Source: Blumeriella jaapii (taxonomy: Eukaryota > Ascomycota > Leotiomycetes > Helotiales > Drepanopezizaceae). From it: a stretch of 64,000 bases of DNA. Location: the NCBI GenBank assembly GCA_009599575.1, contig VWND01000083.1:248001-312000 (forward strand), written 5' to 3'. Made by a program: the position numbers and the translations under genes. Position 1 is the first letter of the stretch. The number at the start of each line of letters is the position of its first letter. Shown here piece after piece: positions 21,838 to 38,405 of this stretch. The notes below the pieces were generated by a model. It ran no database searches, had not been told where the DNA came from, and worked only from the letters and a program-made list of their open reading frames with translations.

Positions 21838-23070
21838 TACATACACATAGGTAGGTACAGTATCAGAAGGACATACAGTATCTCCCCTCTCCCCAACCCA
21901 CCACCAATCTCCAGCCCCCAACCAACCAGGCCAGCCGCAAAGATCTCGCATCCCTCCCTCCCTCCCTCCCTATCCACTGATGCACATCCAGCATCTACAG
22001 GTATGTACACATCTCCTCCCTCCGCGGCGAGACGCGAACCCCCCGCGGCGGGGAACCAAGAAAGAAGTGGCGCGCCTACAGTACAGTAGGACGATCAGAG
22101 TTTCCGCGCGTCGCGAATTAAGCCTCTATCTATCTATCTATCTATCTATCTACGAATGACCTCCCCCATCGAGCACCTACTACTTCTCCCACGCTGACGA
22201 TGCCCGCGCCGTGAGCGATGCGCAGGCTTCCACGCACGCACTCGCGGTGCATCGCTTCTCAAGGTATGTGTGCTGTATGTATCGCGTGCCGTTCGGACGA
22301 GCACTGGTCGCACGAACGCCTCGGTTTCGTGCTTTTTTTTCTTTTTCGCGTCGGGCCGTCGTCCTGTCTTTCGCTGCGTTGCTCGTTTCCTTTCTCTCTG
22401 ATCGTCGCGTCTTTGGTTCGAAGCCCCGATGGAGAGGAGGGGAGAAGAGAGGGGAGAAGAGAGGGGAGAAGAGAGGGAAAGAAAAAAGGGAAAGAAAAGA
22501 GGGGAAGACAAAAGGGAAGGAACCCCATCTTGAGGGACGGATAAAACCAAGCTTACTCAGCTCGAGGTCGCTAGCTTCGCATATGACCTAGCCGTAGCAT
22601 TTCCATTTCCATTTCCATTTCCATTTTCCATTTCCATTTCCATTTCCATTTCCATTTCCATTTCCATTTCCATTTCCATTTCCATTTCCATTTCCATTTC
22701 CATTTCCATTTCCACCCTCATCCTCCTCCTCACCCTCCTCACCCAACCGCATCACAAATTTCCCACTCCACCCACCACGACCACCACGACCACCACCACC
22801 ACCACGCGCCACCACCCTATCTACACGCATGCCTGAACTTCATATATGTCGATGCGGACATGCATACCTCAGGTAAGTAAGTAAGTGACGATGAAAAGCG
22901 GTTCGGTTCGCTCGGTTCGGTTCGCTCGGTTCGGTTCGGTTCGTGGCTGGTGAATACCTAGATAGTAGGTACGGAGGGAGGGAGGGAGAGAGAGGTGTGA
23001 GTATCATGGAAACCATGAGAGAGATAGGCAGGTAGCGCAAATGGAAGGTGAGCGAGCGAGCGAGCGGGTG
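21838..23070. repeat. Microsatellite-rich intergenic stretch including (TTTCCA)n
   Basis: Contains (CTAT)n near 22127-22151, GGGAGAAGAGA repeats at about 22440-22475 and a (TTTCCA)n hexamer array at 22599-22714 with one extra T near 22626. CACCAC/CGACCACC runs lie at about 22770-22805 and GGTTC repeats at about 22900-22945. No gene seen. Confidence 0.88.
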
Positions 23071-23272
23071 GTGAGTGAGTGAGTGAGTGAGTGAGTGAGT
23101 GAGTGTGAGTGAGTGAGTGAGTGAGTGAGTGAGTGAGTGAGTGAGTGAGTGAGTGAGTGAGTGAGTGAGTGAGTGAGTGAGTGAGTGAGTGAGTGAGTGA
23201 GTGAGTGAGTGAGTGGGTGAGCGAGTGAGTGGGTGAGTGAGTGAGTGGGTGAGTGAGTGAGTGAGTGAGTGG
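23071..23272. repeat. (GAGT)n microsatellite, about 200 bp
   Basis: A tetranucleotide array with GGGT variants towards its right end. It is the reverse complement of the (ACTC)n array at 7041-7262. It lies about 330 bp 3' of the GWT1 stop codon. Confidence 0.96.
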
Positions 23273-23604
23273 GTAGATGGGTGCTCGCTCGCTTTGTGTG
23301 TACCTCTGTTTTGTTCTCTTCTTTCCCACTTTCCACTTCCCAGGGGATGTAGATGTAGAGGATAGCCGAAGCCAGGCCCAAGAAGAGAAGGGAGAGAGGA
23401 GAAAGTGAGGAAAAGGGAGAGAGACCGTTAAAAGGGGATCTCGTGCCAGCGAGCGCGCCATGGACGCCTTGCAAGGCGCGATGGGTTCGTGTAGGTCGAG
23501 CGTCGGACCTACCTACGCATTGATCCGCCTGGGCGAGGAGAGCAAACCAACAGAGAGGCAGAGGACATGACCTATTTCTCCATTCCGAGATGGCGATACT
23601 TCTA

Positions 23605-25235
23605 CTACATCTTGATAGATACGTCGCACGCATCCAACCCCACCGCGACACCAGTCAGGGCCGCCGCGTACGCGACCAGGATGCCCATCGCGTGCACACG
23701 ACCGACGTGCAGCGTCGGCACCGTCAAGTTCACCAGGCCCGTTCCCAGATTGGCGACCAAGAAGATCGCAAGGCCGTTTCGATTGAATGCCTCGAGCACG
23801 CGGCTCGTGCTCGTCCGGTACGTCTCCTCCTCCTCTTTCCGGCTCTTGCTGATCTCGTGTGCCCTGGGAAAGAACACCGTTTCGACAAGGCAGAACACTG
23901 TGAGTTGCGTGCTGTTGAACGCCGCGATCCACAGAACGTACGGCAGATTGGCCAGCCGGCGAGATACGCCGAGGGAGAAGCCATATGCGTATGAGCTTGC
24001 GAGGTTGAACAAAACAATCCAGCCCAAACTCCAAGCCCCCATCCTCAGCAACAAACGCTTCCGCACTTCCCTCCCGCTGCTGCCTTCCCCGCGCGGCAGG
24101 ACCAAGAGACCGAGTTCCTGCCCGGCGAGGAAGATGGCCAGATAGCCGAAGAAGCTGAAGATCCCCTCGCGGTTCTTATCAAACAGGTTCGTCCGGGGCC
24201 CCGTCAACACGAATGCCTTCAAGCCTGTGAACTGCAGCGCCATCTCGTACGTCACGCTCAGCAGGACCGCCAAGCCCGCATACGAAGGCACGAAGTCGAA
24301 CAGCGTCTGGCAGAGCGCCACGAACGGCGGCAGGAATCCCATCGTGAAGAAGAAGTTCCAGTGCACCCCGTACTCCGTGACGTGTTCCGCGTAGTCCAGC
24401 CCCTTCACCGAATACAGCCTCACGAACCCCAGCACGATCAGCGGAAATGAATGGCGCAGCGATTGGTACAGCCGAGTTGCGAGAGGTACCATCTTGGTAC
24501 CTGCGAGTCGGGCTTTGATGATTGGCCGCGCGGCGACCATGCCGGCTGAGAAGACGAAAGAGCCGACGCCTACATCCATGAGTGAGGTGCCCCAATTCTC
24601 GACTTTGGCGAAACGCCGTGGGAAGATGCGGAAGTCGACTGCGAGGATGGCGAGGCAGGTTACGATAATCATGGCGCCGCGGTATGTGGTTACGAAAGGT
24701 TTCTTGGGAAGCGGATTGGAGCTTGTGCCTCCCTCCTTCTTCCCATCGTGTTTCGACATCCGGGATTGTGCGGTCGAGGGCTTGTTGGGCTTCCTGAGAT
24801 GTTTCCCTCGCGGCGAGGGCTGGAATGCGACGTAGAGCACCGGGACGGGAACCAGAAGAAGGCCAATGAGGATCAACGGCATGGAAGAGTAGACCGTCAG
24901 GGCAGAGAGGATGGCGCAGACATTGAGGAGGAAGTCGATCGTCCAGGCGAGCGGGGTGTAGGGGCTGAAGAAGGATGTCGGGCTTGGAGGACGGACCACA
25001 GGATCACTGCTGCCTTCAATTGCGACGTATCAGCATGCGTGAGCTCGTGTCATCAAGATACCAAACCACGATGTAGCGAAGGAGAAAAGGAGTGGCCGAG
25101 AGCCGAGAGACCGACAGGCGCAACCGCAGTAACATAGTTGATCTCGCTGATCTCCCCGCCCGTAAGATTCGACACAAAGTCCTCCTTCAGGGCCTTGTAG
25201 CTCGCGGCCATGGCCTGCTGCGCTGCTCTCGACAT
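23605..25235 (-). CDS. gwt1: GPI-anchored wall transfer protein 1 (GWT1/PIG-W), one apparent frameshift
   Basis: Acyltransferase of the endoplasmic reticulum membrane that attaches an acyl chain to the inositol of GlcN-PI during GPI-anchor synthesis. Exon 1 is 25235-25112 and exon 2 is 25009-23605. With that splice the joined start reads [22 protein letters not shown], which I split here as [10 protein letters not shown] then [12 protein letters not shown], the expected family opening. The frame then breaks between VLQAR and [11 protein letters not shown], near 24974-24982. One added base restores an unbroken 509-residue protein, the usual length. The rest shows about a dozen hydrophobic spans and conserved blocks ([74 protein letters not shown]). 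Gwt1 is essential in yeasts, so a true null is unlikely. Stop codon is TAG. Confidence 0.92.
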
Positions 25236-26457
25236 TGTGTGTCAGGGCGAAAAAGGTATCCAGGGGTGTTGTGGGAGCAACGTCCCTCGGGTGGTGCTGA
25301 GAGAGAAGTGGGAGTGGTGGTGAGAGAAGAAGTGAAGTTGAAGATGCCACCAGCAAAAAGAATTCGCGAAGGACGCGACGCGGAGCGACTTAATTCCGCC
25401 TGACACGTGACTTCGCGCTTTCGCATCTCCAAGTTGATCTTTCAACCTTCTTTCCCTCCCTCTCCCGCTCACTCTCCCTCAGAGATCGACGACGTTGTCG
25501 ACGTTTCTCAACGCTGGTGTAACCCGCGCTTCGTCTGGTCAAGATTCTTATTTCTCTTCTGTACTGCAAGCAATGGGACTATATCAATAGCTTGCCCCTC
25601 TGCTATCCTTTTTCCCATGGGCTGTGGCGATGTCATTTTTCGAAGGTCCCAAGCAAGAGGCACTCCCACCCCCGTTCTCGATGCCGGCTTCAATGCCCGG
25701 CAACGACTCTCGTTCTTGTGGCAAAGGTCGAATTTTCTTTGAACCTCGCCTGCCATGGTTTCGTCTCGTCTTATGGGATCGGGTACGGGTGGCGTGGCAC
25801 AGGCTTCCGCGAAGGCTTCAGAGCAAACAGCAAACAGCAGCTATCGTTTGGCCAGTATTGAGATATCATCTTAAAGTATAAATTTATTTGGCTTCCTAGG
25901 AGCTTGGTAGTAAATTCCCTCGTCTCTTTTCATACCTTTCAAAGTGTCAGGACTGGCTGTTTTCATTCCATCATTAATCAACCATGCACCACGGGCGAGG
26001 GGACTCGTTGCCAACATTTCGTCATATCATGGAATTTCTCTCCTTCACTCGCTGTACACATTCTTTGTCTGCTATGGAGTCTCGGCTGTCTGTGAGGGGG
26101 CTCAGTATCAAACATCTTTGTCTTGAAACATTGGGATCGCGAGTCGATTACGAGTCACAGGCAAGTCCTGGAATGCGGGTGTCTCATCCCTCTTTGTGTA
26201 CATCTGAGGCGCTGTGTTATTGTTGCTTGTTCATGTGTCCCTAAAGCTCTCGTCTTTTTCTTCGGACTTGCTAAGGTAGTGTCGGCCGTTTTCAAAATTC
26301 CTCAGATTATTGAAGAGCCTCAACCTGCAATTTAGGACAGTCATCAAGTTGGCTGGTCTATCTGACATCGCACTTTTTTTTTCACAATTGGCTTGACACT
26401 CATATCAATACGACTGCTAACGTCCAACCAACAATACGTTCCTCGACCTTGATAACG
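25236..26457. other. Intergenic between divergent GWT1 and BTB-like genes
   Basis: About 1.2 kb that must hold both promoters, since the flanking genes diverge. Short frames overlap without motifs. A CT-rich tract at 25445-25480 may belong to the GWT1 promoter. Confidence 0.6.
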
Positions 26458-27682
26458 ATGTCAATAACAACTATGATCGACCCGTCGGTCATCGAGAGAC
26501 GACACCACACGGGGCTTCAAGCTATCAGGACGCGTCCTGATAGTCCATCTGTACCACGCAGAGCATCACGGCAAGGCTCTTTAGTCTCGCTAAATTCGTC
26601 ACCTTCTTTGCCAAGTCCAAGTCTCGTTGCAGCGCGAGCTTTCTATCTCGAGAATCCACCGCCAGCTGGGGTTAGTGTCGACGCCAGCCAGAGACGCAAA
26701 AGCCTGAATGGAACTCAAGACCTCCCACGGAGGCATTCGGTTCTAGCGACGACGAACAGTCTTGAGGTTCAACTGGAAAGCTTCAGTTTTTTAAAGGGCT
26801 CTCGCGACCTTCAGACTGTTCCAGAGGTTGACGATGGGGTCACAAAGGAAATCAAAGTTGAGGCGCAAGAGAGGGAAACAAGTGATTTGTCGATGCACGA
26901 TGCTGAGAGGCGTGATACTCTCGAGGGCGAAATACCTCGAAGAGACTCCAATGGGATTTGCGGAAAACCCGAAGAAGTCTTTTGTCAAGTCCCCTTTCAA
27001 TACACACACGACCACCTTCGAGATTGGGGCTACGCATACCTGGGGAACTCAGCAACAGCAGATGCATTTATCAGTCCTGTCTCTCTCCGGCGGCCGAGTC
27101 TAGCCATCACGATGGGCGACGGGCTCGAAGTCAAGCCAGCCATCGAACTAACAACAATCAGAGCAAGAGTCGTTCCCAAGGGCAGGGACCGCAAGCCATT
27201 CCTGATACAACGACGGTTTGACATCGAAGAACTCCGGAGCAGCATCCCTAAAGGACCAACATCGGGGTCTAAATCAAGTTCATCTTCGCCCGCACCGTCA
27301 GCCCTTAGACGCTCCAATCGAGCTCGCCGTTCCTCAGCTTATCACACCACCGCCTCGGGCCCCCAAGCAACCACCAGCCCTACCTCTCCAAAATCCAGAT
27401 CTCCTGGCCTGGGAAAGGGCGCGCTACCAATCCGTAGGTTCTTCGATTCAAAGCCTCAAGTCCTCCACTAACAACAATTTAGACATCGAGTACGCACTTC
27501 ACTACCTCCCTGTACTTGGCGCCCTTATGCTCTCAGGCCACATTCGAAAAGGCGATTCCATAGACCTCCCGATCCCTCACCCCGAAGCCTGGCGCGACGT
27601 TCTCACATACATCTACACTGGCCGCGGGGACCTGACTTCCGCCGTGACGGAGAACATCTCATTCTTAGCCGGCCACGCCTAG
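26458..27682 (+). CDS. BTB/POZ-like C-terminal domain protein, function unknown
   Basis: Two exons, 26458-27433 and 27483-27682, separated by a 49-nt intron with a GTAGGT donor, CTAAC branch point and TTTAG acceptor; about 391 residues. The start is the first true ATG of the frame. The N-terminal ~320 residues are hydrophilic, with Ser/Pro/Arg-rich stretches (RRPSLAITMGDG, RARVVPKGRDRKP, SGSKSSSSSPAPS) and no membrane span. The last ~66 residues form a compact domain across the splice: LPIHIEYALHYLPVLGALM, LSGHIRKGDSIDLPIPHPE, AWRDVLTYIYTGRGDL. This resembles the BTB fold (YIYTG) and a C-terminal domain I associate with uncharacterised fungal proteins. BTB domains mediate oligomerisation. No role is claimed. 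Confidence 0.82.
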
Positions 27683-34367
<6,685 letters not shown>

Positions 34368-36146
34368 CTAGCGTCCATGGGCTTTCATCACCATCGAAGT
34401 AAAATCGGAAAAGTCGTTCGGGCAATCGTGCGGGCAATCGTCCGAGTAATCGGACTCGCTTGCCCTCGAATCTAGCAGGTCGCTATCGCTATCAGATCCA
34501 GTATCGTCGTCCGAGTCGATCGCCATCTCGGTCGTCGTGATCGTCGCCTTTTCGTCAAATGGGAAGAAGGCTCTGGGGTCGGCAGAAGAGCTGCGCATCA
34601 ATGACTTCTCGTCATTGTAGCGTATCAGGCCTGGGTGGTTGCCAGGGGGCATCGTGATGCTCTCGCTGCGGCGACCGCGGGGACTCATGCGCTCCGCATC
34701 GTTGGCGTCACCATCCTCTCGACTGCCCCACGAGGTCTGAGTGTTGTTAGATATGGCTGACAGAGGAGACGTGGGCTCGCCACTTACGGTGTTCCAAGTC
34801 AACAGAGCATAGATCTTGATGAAGCTGTGGAAGTATCCGAAGAGGATCGAAACCGGGAGGTACACGACATCGATGGGGTTGCGTCGAAAAAGACCGACCA
34901 ACTTGATCACCTTGATCCATGCCATGAACAGGACCTGAGCAAGCATGCAGTAGAAGTGGCCCTGGCCCGGCAGGTTCTGTGTCGCACGGTGACACGCCCA
35001 GAGTATGAACGGGTCAAAGGCGACTGACAGGGTAGTGAAAGTGGCGAAGTGCAAGGCATAGGTTGACCAGAGTTGCGTCCTACGGGAGATCAGCACGTGT
35101 GGGTACGAAGGCGATTGGAGATCTTACCGCCACACATGTCGTTCGACGATCATGCTGGTGTAGTTGCTGCGCCAGTTGCTACGCGCCCACCGAGCACACT
35201 GATAGAGAAATTTGATGTCGTTCTCTAGGGTCGTCTCGATTTCACATTGCGGGTTGTACTGGATCCAGGTCTTCCAGCTGTTCGACACCAGCCACCTGGT
35301 GACAAAGTTGTCATCGTCCGCATTGAGCTGGTACTGACCCCAGCGCTCCGTCTTGAACCCATCCAGGAACAGCGGGCTCTGGAGGATCTCGGAGCGGAAG
35401 GCACAGGTTCGTCCGGACATACACGAAGTACCGCCGTCGATGTTGTGCGTAGCCGAGATCTCGAAGTTTCGTCGCTCGATGTAGGCGGCTCCCAGCCAGT
35501 TGGCACAGAAGGCTTGGAACGAACCACTGGTGAGACGCTTGACTCGCTGGTTGGGTCCCACGCCCCCAATCTTCGCATCCTCAAAGGGAGCCAGCAGCCA
35601 GGGCAAGATCGTGCTGGGCCACGTGACGTCGTCGTCCGCCATGATGGTGATGGACGTCTTGACCTTGGGAATGGCCTCGCAGACCTGGATTCGCTTGTTG
35701 GCGATGGGGGTGTGGTAGATGCGGACATTGGGCGCCTCGAGCGTCTTGGTGAAGTGTGCCAATTTCTGGTACTTGTCCGACGTCGTGACCAGGAGGAGCT
35801 CGTAGGGGTGGCACGCCAAGATGCTCTGCAGCGACTCCCTCAGGTCCTCGAAGTTGTTGTGGATGGTTGGGATAATGACCGTCACGTCTTTCGACGTGTA
35901 CGAGGGGCTCTCAGGGATGGGGATCGATTTGTACATCCAGTGGCTGAGAAAGTTGACGATGGTCCGGACGTAACGATGGAGCCTGCGCGTTGTCAGTCTC
36001 CGAGCTCACACATGGCGACTGGAGGAGCCATGGACGGCCTCCATCTCCCTCCCCGATCTCCATCACGAACGAGGCATGAGAACGTACCACAGGACCAGGA
36101 ACAGCGCCATCCACGTGGAACACTCCATCGGCGCCAAGTACCACAT
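34368..36146 (-). CDS. cps1: Family 2 polysaccharide synthase, CPS1-like
   Basis: Four exons on the minus strand: 36146-36088, 35982-35128, 35079-34788 and 34736-34368, about 524 residues. The start was chosen at MWYLAPMECSTWMALF because this opening resembles known homologues, while the frame upstream is low-complexity. The glycosyltransferase-2 domain has VTVIIPTIHNNFEDL, a DDD in IMADDDVTWP, ADDDNFVTRW and the QxxRW-type QCARWARSNW, all expected of processive hyaluronan/chitin-synthase-like enzymes. An N-terminal span and at least three spans after the catalytic region (LHFATFTTLSVAF, MLAQVLFMAWIKV, DVVYLPVSILFGY) fit a plasma-membrane synthase. The ~120-residue cytosolic tail is very acidic near its end (SDDDTGSDSDSDLL). 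The last intron (51 nt, GTAAGT, CTAAC, CAG) keeps the frame open if retained. The polymer made is not established by sequence. Confidence 0.92.
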
Positions 36147-36727
36147 GATGATGAGGATCCGCCGGACAGCTTGGTCGACAGGAAGCTTGCCGCTCTCGGG
36201 TCTCTGGAGCAGACTGGGCGCTCTATCGATCCTCTCCGGACGTGGGCCGAACGAGGCCTGCGAAGTGGTTGGGGAGACGAGCAGGGACGGCTCATGGAAC
36301 GACGGGCGCACGAGGTGAGAGGCGAGCAGAAGAGAAGAGAAGAGAGAGGTGAGAGGCGAGCAGAAGAGAGAGGCGAGAGGCGAGAGGCGAGCAGAAGAGG
36401 TGGGAGGTCGAGCTCTCTTATACGCTCTGGACGAAGATGTTCGAGTGACGGTCGAACGACGGCCGAGACGGAGGGCACAGGCAAGACAGCGAGACCGTCG
36501 CTCCTTCCCGCTTTGCGAGTCGCTCTTCAACCGTCGATGCCGGACCAGCTGGAGGAAGAACCGACAGACGCGACGGATGAAGCGCAAGAAAATGCCAATC
36601 ACTGGAGCCAGCAGTGAGAACAGAGTCGAGGGACGCACAGCAAAGCGAAGCCAAGCTAGCCAGCCAGCCAACGGAGAGAGATTCCAAAGCCAGTTGGAAA
36701 CGGCAAGCCAAGCAAACACGCAAACGT

Positions 36728-36872
36728 CAGACGAAGACGAAGCAGACGAAGGCGAAGCAGACGAAGACGAAGCAGACGAAGACGAAGCAGACGAAGACGA
36801 AGCAGACGAAGCAGCCGAAGACGAAGCAGACGGAGACGAAGCAGACGGAGACGAAGCAGACGGAGACGAGCG
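36728..36872. repeat. Purine-rich 12-bp GCAGACGAAGAC minisatellite
   Basis: Repeats of GCAGACGAAGAC with GGAGAC and AGCAGCC variants. Forward frames read Glu-Ala-Asp-Glu and Thr-Lys-Gln repeats, minus frames read Ser-Ala-Ser-Ser or Leu-Arg-Leu, so the overlapping long frames are repeat artefacts. It lies about 0.6 kb upstream of the CPS1-like start. Confidence 0.9.
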
Positions 36873-38190
36873 CCGATGGAGGGAGGACCGGACGGGCAGA
36901 ACGCGCTCTTCCTGACGCCGCAAGACGAGACGACGACACCGGCGCGATGCAAAGAGGCGCGATTGCGGGATCGAGACGGGGAGAAGGCGCGGGAACGACG
37001 AAGGAGCGAGCGCAAGAAAGACAAGATATTAAAAGACCGTCAGGTTCCCCGCGAAGCAGTCGTGAAGCCGGAGTCCGGTGCGATGAGGGGACGGCTTCCG
37101 GACGCACTCCAATGCTCGGTTATATACGTACAAAAGAACACGACAGACGTCGAGATATCATACCGGCACGCTCCTCCCCCACCACGTCTGGGGGAAAGGC
37201 TATATACTTTTGGACCGGGGCGTCTGGGATGGCGGACGCGAAACCGAATCCGTCCGCTCTGCGGCTGTAGTCTGACATTAGTCGGCGGATGCTCGATGCA
37301 GCTCAGGGATCGCGAGGGCGTGTGGAGTGGAGTGCAGCGCAGTAGAGTGCAGAGGGCGTGGGACATGACTGGGCTGGGCTGGGCTGGCGGGCTCGCTCGA
37401 GTGAGTGGAGAGGGGAGGAGTCAGTTCCGGATGGGAGTGGTACGGGAGCAGGAGGCATTCCGGGGGGGGGGGGGGGGGGGGGGGGGGAGGGGCGGGGGAT
37501 TCGGGTACAGTTTCTTGGAAACTCGTTTGAAGAAAGCTGTATTTGGTTTTAGCTCTAGAAACAAGAAACATTAGTGCGGGATCTTCACGTTCATGGGAAA
37601 GACGTTTCTCACTCCAAACATGCCCCTGTCGGTCAGAGAAATCCACGAGCTGTCCCCGTCCGTGTGTCTTTGACTTTGTCGAACGAGGTCTCTTTTGTTT
37701 GACGGCCGGACGGTACGGAAACATTCGGTCCGTACTAGGCAGGCAGGCCGGTGTTGTGTTTCTTCGCTTGAGAGCGAGGGAAGGCTTGCTTGCTTGCTTG
37801 CTTGCTTGCGTGCATGCGTGCGTGCGTGTGTGCTTGCTTTGCCGACGCCGCCACCGGTCTGATCTGCCTACCTACGTACCTGGACACAGGCATGGCCTGG
37901 CGGCTGCTTCGAGCGCGAGGAACGAGAAACCGATCCAACGTGCGGGGAGGGCTGGTGGTGGGTGGCAGCGGCAGTGGCAGTGGTGGTGGCAGTAGCCGTG
38001 ACCGTGGCATTGTTGACATTGGCTCGCCAGCGAGCCGTGGTGGGGGGGGGGGGGGGGGACGGGGAACGGCGGCGGAGGGGCTCTCGAGCTGCGTGAAGCT
38101 ATGGGAATAGGGCATTTCCTAGCGAGTGAGATGATGCTGCTGATGGTTTGCCTGTCTAGGTACTACTAAGTCGCTAGGCACTTGTCTAGG

Positions 38191-38405
38191 TACAGGACAA
38201 GTATATACAGGACAAGTATATACAGGACAAGTATACACAAGACAAGTACACACAGGACAAGTACACACAGAACATGTACACACAGAACATGTACACACAG
38301 AACATGTACACACAGGACATGTACACAGGACATGTACACACAGGACAAGTACGGTACAGTACAATACAATACAATACAATACAATACAATACAATACAAT
38401 ACATT
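38191..38405. repeat. 15-bp ACACAGGACAAGTAC minisatellite followed by (AATAC)n
   Basis: About ten 15-bp units whose variants change in blocks: ACAGGACAAGTATAT first, then ACACAGGACAAGTAC, then ACACAGAACATGTAC, then back. This is followed at 38357-38405 by a pentanucleotide AATAC array. The block order suggests local duplication of sub-arrays. Confidence 0.93.

Noticed and set aside
22599..22714. Regular repeats that might suggest a CRISPR-like array
   Set aside because: Pure hexamer microsatellite with no unique spacers, in a fungal genome.
35247..36617. 456-codon plus-strand frame
   Set aside because: It is antisense to the well-supported CPS1-like exon and ends in the purine repeat.
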